In this document: one piece after another, positions 10,210-23,678 of the stretch
Position numbering within the stretch: position 1 is the stretch's first letter
Layout of the letters: every line of letters starts with the position of its first letter
Assembly (NCBI RefSeq): GCF_027579695.1
Contig: NC_083592.1
Span: 31,019,961-31,083,960, forward strand
Length of the DNA: 64,000 nucleotides
Source: Neoarius graeffei
Lineage: Eukaryota > Chordata > Actinopteri > Siluriformes > Ariidae
Reading direction: 5' to 3'
The notes under the pieces: generated by a model
The model's input: only the letters and a program-made list of their open reading frames with translations
Databases searched by the model: none
Told to the model about the DNA's origin: nothing
Made by a program: the position numbers and the translations under genes

Positions 10210-11831
10210 TAACTTATATAATAAAGGTACACATTCTTTTTAGTTTTTACAATTTTTACTCAATACATTCCACATGTGTTTTGTTTTTGAGGAGATGTGC
10301 AGAACATGTGTATTCAGAGACCAGAATATACCGTAGAAATATCACGAAGTAATAGCAGGAACGATCTACGGTGTATTTGACCAACATGGCCAAGTAGAGA
10401 GATGGTTTTATGGCTTGTTTATGTATTTATTATGGATTCACTATCATCTGCCAGGAGAAAACTGGCAATTTGATTAACAACAATAACTTTGGTGTCTATT
10501 GAATGCATTTAAGCCAATGTAATACAAGATTCTTTAGTGAAAATTAGTTTTTTTTTTTAAATGTATAAAGCGATTTCGTTCTTATATATATTTGAATACA
10601 TTATGCATTGTTTCTCAGTAGGTTTTCAGTTCGTCAGGTCATTCTGAATGTCATGTAATAGTTAATAAAATAAACTAGACTCAAAAGAAAAACACACCCT
10701 GACCAACTTGCATAATCCTTCTAATTAATATGTGATCCTCAGTGGATTTTATAATATTGAGCTAACTATTTAGTTTGACTTTATTTTATTTTCTATATTA
10801 CTCACAATGCTGTTTGACTACCTGCTGATTGTTTTTCCAGTGTGAATTCATCTCTACCTAAAAAAGCCATGCAGCAGCGCTTTAGTCCTTTAAAGTTTGT
10901 CCAACTCTCTCACCTCCTCATCTGTACACTCTGTTTAAACAGATCAGCTTCCAAAGCTTCAACTTTCATTGTAATATCACCATCAACCTCATCATGCTCA
11001 TCATCTTGCACATAAATACAAACACTCAGTCTCTGCCATAACTCAGAGAAACTGAGTATAATCACATTGCATTCTCGAAAAGATCTGTTGCTCTTTTGTT
11101 TTAAGGAGCTAACAGCAAAACATAACCATTATCCAAGTTATAAATGTGAAGTTGTTTTGTTACTCATTGTGGAGAAGTAGAGCTGAGGAAGCTCCTTAGA
11201 TGAATACAGACTCTAATCTACTCCAGTAACCCAGACGTACTCCTACGTATGAGCCGGTGCAATTATAATTATAATACAATCAGTTTATTGTGACACCAGC
11301 AAAAAGTGTTAAAGACTCATTCAAAGAAAAGTTTGTTTTGGAAAGCTGAAAATGGTTCTTCAGCAGCATCACTTTAAAAAAACTTTTCTGTAATCTTTTT
11401 TTTAAGAGTATGCACTCTAAAAGTATTTCATTTAGCACCTTCTAATAGACCTTCAAGAGGAACTCTAAAGACGAACCCTAAAACAGAGTGTTTCTATATT
11501 AAAATGTTCATTTTTTAGGGAAATAAAACCGTTAACTATCCAAACAATCTTTATAAAGGATTTAGATGAACCCTAGACTCAAACCACAGTTAATTCCTTT
11601 GTCCAGAATCTCTTATTATGTTTATATTCATGTTTGTTGCAGCAGCAAAACACGAGTAATCCATCAGTCATTTGTCCTTATTTTACTCTTACAAAAAAAA
11701 AAAAAACAGTACCCTTCATAAGGTGGTTCTTGGGATAGTTAGATAGGGATTTTTTTTAGGGTTCTTCATACACAATTATGCTATCATTCAAGCTGGTGTT
11801 TTAGAAATTTGAGCCACATGATAAAGTGTGT
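10210..11831. other. Intergenic DNA, no gene recognised
   Basis: AT-rich unique sequence. Short stretches at 11340-11560 and 11700-11780 resemble the TTCTAAAGAACC/CACTCTAAAA type MITE remnants seen better at 21492-21814. Confidence 0.45.
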
Positions 11832-12330
11832 AAAGAATAGAATGCCTTTATTGTCACTATACATGTACAATGAGATTAAAGCATCTCCAATAACAGGGCA
11901 AACAGCGTGTAGAGAGGGAGAGAGAGAGGAAGGGGGCAAGGGAAAAGAGAGAAAAAAAGGGGGGGTAAGGTGCACAGTCTGAGGTGTATGTGTTGTGTTC
12001 CACATTATGGAGTGAGGTATTGCACATATAAAGTATTGCACAATGACAGTCACACTGTAAATTATTGCACGAGAGAGTCACATTATAAGATAAAATATTA
12101 CACATTATGAAGCATTGCAAGGTAAGGTAAGGTGCATAGACTTGAGATATATGTGCTGTGTGTAAGGTGCACAGTCCTGTGGTGCATTTGTTGTGTGTAA
12201 GGTGCACAGTCCTGAGATGTATGTGTTGTGTGTAAGGTTCACAGTCCTGAGGTGCATGTGTTGCATTTCACATTTTGGAGTGTGGTATTGCACATTATAA
12301 AAGTATTGCATAGAGAGTCACCTTATAAAG
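11832..12330 (-). repeat. Repeat with minisatellite (about 36-bp unit)
   Basis: Between about 12121 and 12265 a unit containing AAGGTGCACAGTCCTGAGGT and a TGTGTTGTGTGT segment recurs four times with drift. The flanks carry related pieces (11975-12010, 12260-12310). The left edge TTTATTGTCACTATACATGT resembles the 3' end of a fish retroposon. Confidence 0.6.
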
Positions 12331-14075
12331 CACTGCACATTATAAATTAGTAAAATAGTAAAATGAAATAGCTTTAAAATAAAATAAAAAGCTTTCAAAC
12401 CAATATGCTTCATCAAAGTCTAGCAGTAAATCTAAATTAAATTCAAGATCAGACATCTAAAGCTCTTCCTTCAATAAAAGACACAATAGTAGAAGGAAAA
12501 CAAGCTTCACTTCTAATACTAATGATAGATCGCTTGCATTCTCACTTCAGAGCCTTGAAAAGCAGTCTTTTGAGCATTTCTTTTTCACACACTATTCCCA
12601 GCTTTACTGAGTGGCAGCTTTGGTCAGATCAATCATACTTCCACCAATCCTTCCCTAGGAGGTCAGAGGTCATGGGCCGGCTGGACACTAGGGTAAAAGA
12701 AAACTGCTAATTTATTCAGTAGAGAGTCCAGCTCACTGGCTCACTGGAGGTCTCGGCAGTTTAAAGACTTTTGCAAAAGCACACATGCAAAATGAAACAA
12801 GTTCTTTGATTTTAAATAGCAACTGTATACTCCATATTCAATACATCATTATTAAATTGTGTCATCATTTGATTATAATAATTATTCCATTATAATGATC
12901 TAACATTTAAGCCTGGTACAAAGTAACTCTGTTATTAATTTCTCTTTCATGGGACAGTTTATGAATTATGCAAACATTCCTTGGATAGTTAATGTTTCTT
13001 AACTTTCTTGACAGGGATTCTCTTGGGAAACACTCTTCTACACAGAGAACCAACTAAAGAACCCTTAACCATTTTTATTAGTGCATGTCAAAATCATACA
13101 CCTCAGTACACAGATCTTAAATCAACTTATCTTCGTGCCAAAGGGTTCCTTTTGGGTTCTTTAGATGGTTAATGGTTTTACTTAAACCCTTTCTGAGACC
13201 TTTCAGAGTCCCTTGAAAGATCTTTGAAGATGCTAGATGGACCTTTCCTCCTACAAAAGTGACCTGCTTTATAGATAATATGCAAAATTTTAGGTATGGA
13301 CTCATTCTATTAGACCGATTTGATTAACCTTTGTGTTATTTATGCTACATAGCAATAGATTTCATGTTCACTGATCATCCTGACTTTTGGGGAGCTGAGA
13401 CAGAAAATAAAAATGTTGGGGAATGGAAAATACACTAGGTCTTATTTACACTCAGACCTGATTACAGGTAAATAAGACCTAGTGGTAGACGAATGTAACA
13501 TAGAGTGTGAATTCACAAATTTGTTTTATTTTTGTAAAAGCAGTTCATGTTAATTGGCATTTCATGACTTTTCTGTAATCAGTCTATTAGATCAAAATGA
13601 CCAGCTGTAATGGTCTACAGTTATGAAGGGGGTTATAGCAAATGCACCAAAAAGTAAATGGGATGAATTTTTTTCTCTCTACTATGTTCAAGCCAAGGAC
13701 ATACAGTTAAAAAAAAAAAGTTCGTTACATTGGAGTGTTATTGTTTGTTTGATGTATTGATTATTGTAGAGTTTATAGCTTACTGGAAGGACTGGGTTTT
13801 TTGTGTGTGTGTTTATTGACTGGTACACTCTCTGTCACTGTGTTACATCTCCTCTTGTCTCATATTAAATGAGGCACAGTGATTTTGGGGGGAACTATAG
13901 CCGACATTTCGTTTCTAACACTACATCTGTCTGAGATGACCGGAAGGACAATGAAGCTTACATGACTTAATGAGATTATGGTGCAGTCGGTGGAATGATT
14001 CATGAAAGATATGACATCATTTAGTCACACGCGCGCGCGTGCGTTTCCATGTGCGTGTGTGAGATGATTTTTGGA
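12331..14075. other. Intergenic DNA, no gene recognised
   Basis: Mostly unique AT-rich DNA. It contains a perfect 15-bp-arm hairpin at 13434-13483 (ACTAGGTCTTATTTA and its complement) and weak MITE-like text at 13010-13320. Confidence 0.45.
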
Positions 14076-14081
14076 AAATGA

Positions 14082-14145
<64 letters not shown>

Positions 14146-14146
14146 T

Positions 14147-14204
<58 letters not shown>

Positions 14205-14257
14205 GGGATATTTCAGCAGTTATTTCAGCATTAATTCGGTAAAAAAATAAATAAATA

Positions 14258-14300
<43 letters not shown>
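14076..14300. repeat. Compound microsatellite (AT)n and (AAT)n
   Basis: Two (AT)n tracts (about 14083-14145 and 14153-14201) are separated by ACTCATTTT, the inverse of AAAATGAGT at 14076, so the left part is palindromic. An AAT-rich run follows at 14261-14298. Confidence 0.95.
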
Positions 14301-14303
<3 letters not shown>

Positions 14304-14402
14304 AAGATGAAACATTTTATGTAATGAGTTAAGAGTATGTTTTACCAAAAAAACAGCATTCTATTTATGTATGTATTTACTTATTTTTAATTTAACCTTT
14401 AT

Positions 14403-14510
14403 GTAGTCAGCTGGGATAGGCTCCAGCTTGCCTGCGACCCTGTAGAACAGGATAAAGCGGCTAGAGATAATGAGATGAGATGAGATGAGATGAGATAATG
14501 AGATGAAATA
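14403..14510 (+). mobile_element. SINE 3'-end fragment
   Basis: Only the last 90 bases of the SINE are present, from GTAGTCAGCTGGGATAGG into a lengthened GATGAGATGAG tail. Confidence 0.85.
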
Positions 14511-14679
14511 ATGAGATTTTACATCTTATTTCTAATTTTTAAATTTCTTTATTTATGCGATTAAATAAAGAAACTATTGCAGATAGTGTCTCTTTCTATA
14601 GGCCTGTTTTACTCCCTAATAATCCATGGAAAGTGTTAGTAAATACTTGGTTATTTTTGAGTGCTGTCTTTGAGCCACA

Positions 14680-15302
<623 letters not shown>

Positions 15303-15350
<48 letters not shown>
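15303..15350. repeat. (TA)n microsatellite
   Basis: An uninterrupted TA run of about 48 bases. Confidence 0.95.
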
Positions 15351-15357
<7 letters not shown>

Positions 15358-15599
15358 CCTGAAGACATGAGCCTGAGCTTGTCCTGAAACACGCTTTAAC
15401 CCTGAGTGCTTTATAAATTACACTTCCATTTAAAAGGCTTTAATGCGTGCTTGTAAAAACAGTCCATTTACAAAGTGTTGGTGAAGAGCCGCTTTGTGCT
15501 GGACTGAGTGCCAGGTAAAGCTTTTGTACGGGACGCAGGGTGAGAGGCAAAACGTCACCACGCTGCACAATGCGTAATTGGCACCGAGTGCACAGAGCT

Positions 15600-15746
15600 G
15601 CACTGTAATTGCTCTGTGGCTTTAAGGGGCAGCTGCGGCTCTCAGTCATGAAACAGAGCAGCTTCAGCCATTCTTCCTTACAATGGCCATTTTATTTAAT
15701 GGGCATCGTGGTGTCATTGAAGAAGCTCGTACCATGCGAGCACCAG

Positions 15747-15780
<34 letters not shown>

Positions 15781-16240
15781 CCCCCCCCCCCTCTCTGTAG
15801 TCGGAAGTCTCTTTGGCGTTCTTTGAAACGGATCCGCTCTGTGTCGCGCGCGCGCTGCTTCCTCCTGTTGCTTTATAGCTCTCCCGGTGTCCCAGAGCTC
15901 CTTCAGTCCGGGATCTCCAACTCCGCGCTCTTACACTCACTCACTCCGCACTCACGCCTTTATTATCACCTGGATGTGCTGGAGAACTTTTTTTCTTCCC
16001 CCTGCCCGCTCTCAGGGAAGGTATCTGATGAATAAGGAGCGCAGGATGTGCCCTGGATGGCTGGAGGAATCTGTGGACGCGGTTCGGCTTTGCTCTGCTC
16101 GCGCACTGAGACACCGAGCATCTTTAACAGGTGCAGAAATGGCGAACGGCTTTCCCGGTGCTATGCTAACGGCTAACGGCGCGCGAGCGATGCTGCACCA
16201 CCAACACATGGGATGATCAGCATTAGCATCCACTCACAGC
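15600..16240 (+). promoter_or_regulatory. CpG-rich promoter-like / possible first-exon region
   Basis: This is one of the few GC-rich, CpG-containing stretches outside repeats, with CGCGCGCGC at 15846, many GC boxes-like CCCGC runs and short pyrimidine tracts (CT run 15752-15778, then C run). It contains a short plus-strand frame, MANGFPGAMLTANGARAML, at 16139-16216 that I do not recognise, and a possible donor AAGGTATCTG at 16018. It could be a promoter and 5' UTR of an unidentified transcript. I cannot tie it to a gene. Confidence 0.3.
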
Positions 16241-16604
16241 CCGGTTCTGCACTGTGCTCGGGTTCTGGAAAGAATAAACGCAGCGTCGAGAGCGAAATGC
16301 TTTGCTTTGTTTGGTTTAACGAAAACGAATCAGCTTTAGTAAATCAGCAAAGTGGAAATGCAGCCAAGAAAAAAACAGCAACAACAACAAAAAAACATCT
16401 TTAATGAATTTACCCTGATCTGGGCTGTTCTTCTACAGGGATATTGCTATATTTAGTGATTAGGATTAGGATTTTCGTTAAAATAGGCTACTACAGGGCA
16501 TTAAGATGAATAATATTTTATATTATGTTAAATATTATTTTGAAAGAGGACGATTTAAGGAAAATGCATTTCTGTTTTATAGTTATTTCAGCAGGATTTC
16601 TAGA

Positions 16605-16605
16605 A

Positions 16606-16645
<40 letters not shown>

Positions 16646-16654
16646 TTGCATCTT

Positions 16655-16703
<49 letters not shown>

Positions 16704-16859
16704 GTCATGAGTTAACAGTATTACGTTTTACCAAAAAACAGCCTATTATATATTTGTTTATTTTATTTTTTTATTTTTAACTTAATCTATATTTTACATC
16801 TTATTTGCAATTTCTAATTTCTTCATTTACACGATTAAATAAAAAAAAACTATTGCAAT

Positions 16860-16914
<55 letters not shown>
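16605..16914. repeat. (AAT)n/(ATT)n inverted pair and (CT)n
   Basis: AAT repeats at 16607-16644 face ATT repeats at 16658-16703 and can pair as a hairpin. A CT run follows at 16862-16914. Confidence 0.9.
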
Positions 16915-16916
<2 letters not shown>

Positions 16917-17270
16917 CCTGTTTTACTTAATAATCCATGGAAAGTGTTTGTAAATGTAAATGCTTGTTTATTTGTGAGTGTTGTGTTTAAGATTTATTTG
17001 AGCCTGAGCTGCTGATTGTCCAAACGCAATTCTTGTGACTGTCGAGTTGGAAATCGAGAATTGTGCATGGACATCTGTTGCTGCTGGTTCACACTTCTTC
17101 AACATCTTCACCTGAAATGGACTGATTATATGATCTTGGACTGATGTGCAGGAAAGAAAAAAAAATCCAGACTGCTGTTCTAGATGTAAACAAAATGTCT
17201 GAGAAGAAAGAAAAATATATAGCATGAGAAAATATGTGCAAAACTAGACTTTGTTTGTTTGTTTATTTAT

Positions 17271-17386
17271 TTATGAGAGAGAGAGAGAGAGAGAGAGAGT
17301 GTTTATAAAACCCGACTAAGGGCATGCTCATGTGCATGAATCCCAATTCTCAAAGTTTAACACAATTAATAAAAAAAAAAACTTTA

Positions 17387-17415
<29 letters not shown>
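17271..17415. repeat. (GA)n and a 29-base C homopolymer
   Basis: GA repeats at 17273-17299, then an uninterrupted run of 29 C from 17387 to 17415. Such a C tract may be collapsed or miscounted in assembly. Confidence 0.9.
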
Positions 17416-17417
<2 letters not shown>

Positions 17418-18096
17418 CTTTATATCATAGAGCTCTAGAGCCTATTAAACAAAACATCTTGGCGCGGATTTGATTTGTTTTCTGTTTGTTGTTTTTTGTT
17501 TTGTTTTTCTCACGACATCAGTTATACTCTGATATATTGTACATTTAATATGATTTTTTAAAAAGCTGCCTATAGCCTATAAACACCCAACAATTTTGTA
17601 CGCACTTTTGTATTTAAATAAAGAAACTATTTATCTAAGTTTCACTTGTGTTTACATTGTTATGTATTTATAATGCATGAACTGTCTCATAAATTACATA
17701 TAACAATCATTCATCTCAAAAATATGTGGTTTTACTGGGAAAGATTTCATAATTACTTTATCACATTTATTGACACTGCATAAAGAGAAAGTAAAGTCAT
17801 CCAAAAGAGGCGCGAATATAATCGGATTAAAGCGGATTAGGCCTGCACACATTTTACACATCATTTGGTTTAAAACATAACAAACAGGACAAAACTCGCC
17901 AATACTGCACTAATAAAATGAGTTCATTAGTCTGTATTTTAAAACGTGCACAATTTTTTTATTAATGTAATTTTATTTACAGTATAAATCAAATATTGGA
18001 AAATGAAGCAGGATTTGAAATATGCAGATATCTTGGTTATTCACTGGGTTATTGGTTCGTCATTTGATTAAAAATTGCTGGTGATGAATGTAAAAC
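17416..18096. other. Intergenic DNA, no gene recognised
   Basis: AT-rich unique DNA with no ORF of note. Confidence 0.45.
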
Positions 18097-18097
18097 T

Positions 18098-18171
<74 letters not shown>
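18097..18171. repeat. (CTAA)n tetranucleotide array
   Basis: About 18 perfect copies of CTAA. Confidence 0.97.
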
Positions 18172-19300
18172 AGATTGTGTATTATAAGGAGATTTTCTGG
18201 GTCAGTGAGAGATATATTAGGGAACAAATGAGAACAAATAGTATAGTATTTATGGTCAAGAAGTAAGATTATCAATATATCAATATTCAGAAAACAAATT
18301 ATTCACCATTAACCATTCATATACTGATTACATTATCAGAGTTGCCTTTAAAGAGCAATTACATCAAAGTGTTTTTTGTCATTAAAATGTATAATTATTG
18401 AAATTATTCTGAATTATTGCAAAAGGCCACATTTTTAATTCTAATAATGAATCCGGAATTTTAAGTCCTAATGATCTGTGTGATGGGATGCAATATAAAA
18501 TTACAATTTTAGTTTTATGAAGATGCTGCCTTTTATAAAGACATTCCCTTCCACTTGAACAGAGGTGCAATAAGACTGACAGTACCTTTGGATAATTAGC
18601 CTTATTAATATTTAATTCATAGTCATTATTTATAAATTAATTGTACATTACATTAAATAGCCTATAGCCTAAAAGTCAACACCATCAAATGAAAATGACC
18701 CTGAGGAAAACACACACACACACACACACACATAGGAGACAGAGCTGTATATGCTCCAGCTCTGCTTCCTGTGTCCCACTTTCTTTTTGCCCGTCTAAAA
18801 TTCATGCTACAGTTCCACAGTACATTGGTTCCTACCTTTATATATAGTTCAGTATAGATTAGACACACTATAGTGTGAAGCTTCAGTCCTGGAGAACCAG
18901 TGGAGCGCTGCAGTTTATTCATTCTACCTCATTTAACACATCTGATTCAGCTAATTATCAAAACTGTCATGGGCTGAATATTAGAAGTGAGGAAAACACA
19001 AATCTCTGTAGGCCTACACCCTTCCAGACTGACACTGGACATCCTCGGTACAGATTTTATTTGTTCATTTAATATCAAACACATCATCTTGAACATATTT
19101 TATAATCATCTATAGAAAACTGAACACATAGTTTGAGTTCCAGGATTAAAAAAAGCATGATATATTTTGGAAACAAACATAGTCCTTGTGTAAAAAAACA
19201 ACAACAACCCTGTAGTTATAATGTAAATTTTGGAAGAAAAAAAAGTTAGAAAAATCTAAAATAAATGTTGTATAATCATTTATTTTGTGTGTATGTCCCA
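18172..19300. other. Intergenic DNA, no gene recognised
   Basis: Unique AT-rich sequence with a short CA run at 18712-18732. The only frames are short, and none resembles a known protein. Confidence 0.45.
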
Positions 19301-19304
19301 TATA

Positions 19305-19594
19305 CAACCCCAATTTCACAAAAGTTGGGACACTGTGTAAAACATAAATAAAAACAGAATGCGGTGATTTGTAAATCATGGAAACCCTGTATTTCATTGA
19401 AAATAGTACAAAGACAACATATCAAAAGTTGAAACTGAGACATTTTTCAAAAAACAATAACATTTCTCAGGATGTGTTATCTTTGTACTATTTTCAATGA
19501 AATATACTGTAGGGTTTCCATGATTTACAAATCGCTGCATTCTGTTTTTATGTACAGTTTATACAGCGTCCCAACTTTTTTGGAATTGGGGTTG
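19305..19594. mobile_element. MITE of the CAACCCCAATT Tc1/mariner family
   Basis: A 290-bp element whose two halves are near-complete inverted repeats (CAACCCCAATTTCACAAAAG against CTTTTTTGGAATTGGGGTTG). It is flanked by TA on both sides, the Tc1/mariner target. A larger relative with transposase remains is at 39905-41908. Confidence 0.85.
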
Positions 19595-19599
19595 TATCT

Positions 19600-20440
19600 G
19601 ACATCTGCAGATTCTCCTGAGGCACTCCAGAGAGTAATTTCATTATATAATTACTCAATTTCATTAACTGTAATACACAAAGCTATATAACAAATAAAGC
19701 ACACACAGCATCACTCTTCCTTAAATTAACATTCACTTCTCCTTTACTTCAGTTGCAAACTAATATAGAAAACATGAAGAAGTATGAACCCCCTCACAGA
19801 TGTTGTTCTTCAGCACTAGCAGTCTGATTTGAAAGGCTTACAACCTCATTCTATGCAAAGAGCCAGTGAGCTGAAATGAGAAGCAACACTGCCCTACTGC
19901 TGTGCCAGTGGATGCTCTTATCGTTGCGACTTCTCCTGAGAGCAAACGAGGCGATATATCATCTGGAAAGAGAGAAATGTGACAATGTCAAAGCTTTTTT
20001 TTTTTAAATATATTTTTTCAGGGGGATTCCCTCAGGGGTGGAAGCTTATCAATCATTTTGGGCTATAGGAAGACTGACCTGTTTTGACAGTCGTTTTCTC
20101 CCATGTCCTTGAGAGGCCCATATCCCCTACTGACCACATAGAGGCCAAGGGCATCCTGACTGCGTCCTCCAGCCCTCTCCCAGCATTCCCTCCTCCCTTC
20201 ACCCTTTGTTCACCTGTTGTCCTGGAGACTGCACTGCCACCAAGACCACCCATTGTTGCGTTGAGAATGGAAACGAAATGGCATACAATCCCCCAATGTC
20301 TACACAAAGGATAGATACAGTGTAAACATTTCAATGTGAGACTAAATTAATACTAGCCTTTACAATGGTGTTGAATGATCACTTTTGGATTGTTAGATGA
20401 AAAAAGGAAGTGTCCAGTCCAATGTAAAAGAGTTGCAATG
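19600..20440. other. Intergenic DNA, no gene recognised
   Basis: Unique DNA becoming more GC-rich from about 20090. An open plus-strand frame at 20084-20314 (76 codons, proline-rich) is not recognised. Confidence 0.4.
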
Positions 20441-20941
20441 TTACAACACACTTTTGTACCGTAGCACAGCTCTGAGCTGAGGGAAGTAAAAGTTGCCTTT
20501 GCCAACCGTCCCGAATGACTGCACCTCAAAAGGATTTCCCTCTTTGTGGTGATGCTCCGTCGTCCCTGGGCCACACAGAGCCTCCTCCAGACCCTGTTCC
20601 ACCCCTCGGCCGGCCACTGGCTCTCCCCTGACCCCGGCCACGCATATGAAAGAACCATCAGCGCTGTGACCAGCCACATTTACAAGTGAAAGGGATCTAA
20701 TAATGGAACGGTTAGGGAGAAAATGAGGAGACAGAGGGGAACTCACAGATGTTGAGGGGAAAGCTGTGGGCCATTGTTGCTGGGGGGAGGTGGTGAGGTG
20801 CCTTTTTAAACCTGATTTGGGATGGAAGCGAGAGGTGTATGAATGGACAGGCCAGAGGCCAGGGGAGGACAGCCGTCCTGGAGAGCGTGTGAACCGGGGC
20901 ACGAAGGTCAAACCAAGTGTGGAGAAGTGGACAAGGGTCAT
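20441..20941 (-). other. Unassigned open frame, 166 codons
   Basis: A minus-strand frame stays open for 501 bases in moderately GC-rich, non-repetitive DNA (start MTLVHFSTLGLTFVP, end LRAVLRYKSVL). I recognise no domain, signal peptide or membrane segment. No splice sites convincingly link it to another exon. GC-rich DNA lengthens chance frames, so this may be non-coding or a non-coding RNA. Confidence 0.2.
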
Positions 20942-21491
20942 TGTGGTATTATCCTAGCCAGTTTTTTTTTATAAGGACATTGCAACATTGGAAAATCCTT
21001 CCTTAAATGCTACCCTGAGGTGAAAGGGCATTCAGAGTGAGGTGCTTTACTGCAGTTTTGCTCCCTGTACATAAAGATGAGGACTGATGAAGTTGTCAGA
21101 GTGGGTATTATGCTCGGCTTTTGTGTGCAGGTGTAATGGAGAGAAAAGCTAACTTGTAAGAACTTTATCCTCTGCTAAGAAACCTTTGTATCAGTCCTTC
21201 AATAAAAAGCTTTAAGTCAGCCTGGATATCCAGCTCGTAAGACCACCACCACACAACATTGCACACCTCTTCATTTCCTGTAGAGGAATCACTAATTTCC
21301 TGCAACAGCTGGCAAAATGGAGGATTAAGCGGATATCTTCCTTTAGTGTCGAAAGCTGGGAAGATATTAATAAAGACGTTACAGGATCTCGGACCTTTCT
21401 GTTTGTCATAGTAATCGTATTTTTAAACACACGTTTAAAATGATACAGGGACATTACTTTTGGTTTCTGCAACTACACAATGAATCATCTT
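20942..21491. other. Intergenic DNA, no gene recognised
   Basis: Unique sequence, no supported feature. Confidence 0.4.
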
Positions 21492-21814
21492 CACTCTAAA
21501 AAATAAAGGCGCTTCAGTGGTTCTTCAAATCTCTGGATGGTTCCATGGAGAGTCAAAACTCTGTGATGAACCATTACATTATGCGAAAGGTTCTTCACAT
21601 TGGAAATGGTTCTTCAGAGCCTGGCATTTTCTTACCATTTGCTGGTCAGTGCACATAGGCTATGTTTACACAAATCTGTCTTCACTGCTCAAACAAATGG
21701 TTTAAATGGTTCTTTAAAGAATTGTTGCATGAACAGTTCTTTGAAGCCCTGAAAAAGGTTCTTCTATGGCATCACCCTGAAGAACCGGTACTGGCCCCAT
21801 TATTTTTTAGAGTG
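21492..21814. mobile_element. MITE with CACTCTAAAAAATAA termini
   Basis: The terminal 15 bases CACTCTAAAAAATAA are repeated perfectly in inverse at 21800-21814. The interior is built of GGTTCTTC-type repeats (AAAGGTTCTT, GAAGAACC), a style common in fish MITEs. It has no coding content. Confidence 0.8.
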
Positions 21815-23278
21815 TTTGTTATAAGAGAGCAGGTCAGTGATTGGTGTGATATGGGTCCGTCTCAGAAACTGCTCTCTCATTTGGGACATTATGGTCAAAA
21901 AATACATTTTCTAATTTTACTTTTTTTTTTTTTTCATTTACCGAACACTCAATGTTTCTTTTGTCATGTTTAATAAGAATAAAGATAGCATCTTGCTTTA
22001 TCTGGCCTCCACTGTGGAACATTTTTTTGATTACAATTCAAATGCTTTTGTAAAATTGATTTGCATATAAAATAACTACATCATGAAGAATTAAAGCCCC
22101 TCCTTCACAGAGGAGTGAAAATATTGAATAAATTTCCTCTTTTTGATTGATTGGGTTAAAAATGCCAAGTTATGATGACTGAATTGATTATTAACTTAAA
22201 TATGAATAATATGATACATTTTGGGTATTTGATATGGTGAAATAGGACACAATGGAAAAATCAAGAACACACCGGAAAGATGAGAATAACGGCGGTGGTA
22301 AAAGAACAGCAACTGTACCGGCTGAAGGTCGCGCGGGTCTCTGCTGCGGCGCACGAGCAATGGGACATCACTACCGCACTGGACACGGTGGGGCAAAATT
22401 ACTGGCCATAGATTCTATCAAAAGTTCGATCTAAATTGACCATGGTTGCAAAATATTGGCCCAAAATACGCAAACACTACGAAATATGAAAGTAAGATGA
22501 AAAAGAAACATTCTATTGCCTTATACTGCAAGACTAAAACAAAATAAAACTGTTAAAACTCACCTTTTCAGTGATAACGCCCGAACAGATCACCCGCGTA
22601 ACAGAGAGACCGCAAATGGAAGCACGATCAACTTCTAACTGTTGGAGTGGAAAATTCCATTCTACACATGCAAATTGTTAACGTGTGTCCTTCCCCGCAC
22701 ACAAATAACACGCTACGGTAAAAAATAGACCACAACTCATTTTATAGCTCAGAAATTCATACAAGACCAGCTACCATCGTAACATATTCTCTAAGAAACA
22801 TATTCTATACCTAACTTTCAGCTTTCATTTAAAAAACAAAATGGCAGATTTATAACTAAATTTTTATATGGCGTAGTGATTTTAAGTTAATACTTTTGGT
22901 GAGGTAGTGACCTCGACCCTGAGGCTTTCCGTTTAGATCAAAACACACGATCGTATTGGTTTTGGGTTTGCGGAAAATGGAGTTACAACGGTGATCAAAT
23001 ATTCTGCATTATGTTTTATTACAGTTATGATTATTCTGTGAGCGCACCAATCCTTAGGTGTATAAAGTTACAACTTAAAATACAATTAGTGATAACTGTA
23101 GACTTTTCAGTGGACTGCAACCTTTTTAAGGGAATGCGATGTAGTCAACCATTTATCATGTCCCACATCAAGCTGCCATTTTTCCACAAATTTGCAGAAT
23201 TTTTGCTAAATTCTGAATATTCACATCAAAGATTTAGTTTTATCTGTGTTATTTCTTTCATCATTTTATTTCAAATTA
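21815..23278. other. Intergenic DNA, mostly unrecognised
   Basis: AT-rich DNA with one GC-richer island at 22250-22440. There a plus-strand frame starting MRITAVVKEQQLYRLKVA (about 22279-22410) ends at a TAG; it looks like a fragment of a transposon protein but I cannot name it. Confidence 0.35.
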
Positions 23279-23678
23279 AAACCAACATCGGGCGGCACGG
23301 TGGCGTAGTGGTTAGCGCTGTTGCCTCACAGCAAGAAGGTCCAGGTTCGAGCCCAGTGGCCGGCGAGGGCCTTTCTGTGCGGAGTTTGCATGTTCTCCCC
23401 GTGTCCGTGTGGGTTTCCTCCGGGTGCTCCGGTTTCCCCCACAGTCCAAAGACATGCAGGTTAGGTTAACTGGTGACTCTAAATTGACCGTAGGTGTGAA
23501 TGTGAGTGTGAATGGTTGTCTGTGTCTATGTGTCAGCCCTGTGATGACCTGGCGACTTGTCCAGGGTGTACCCCGCCTTTCGCCCGTAGTCAGCTGGGAT
23601 AGGCTCCAGCTTGCCTGCGACCCTGTAGAACAGGATAAAGCGGCTACAGATAATGAGATGAGATGAGAAACCAACATC
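23279..23678 (+). mobile_element. SINE copy 9
   Basis: Full-length SINE (23290-23667) flanked by AAACCAACATC at 23279-23289 and 23668-23678. Confidence 0.95.

Noticed and set aside
18097-18171. CRISPR array or telomere-like repeat
   Set aside because: It is a plain CTAA tetranucleotide microsatellite without spacers, and vertebrate telomeres are TTAGGG.
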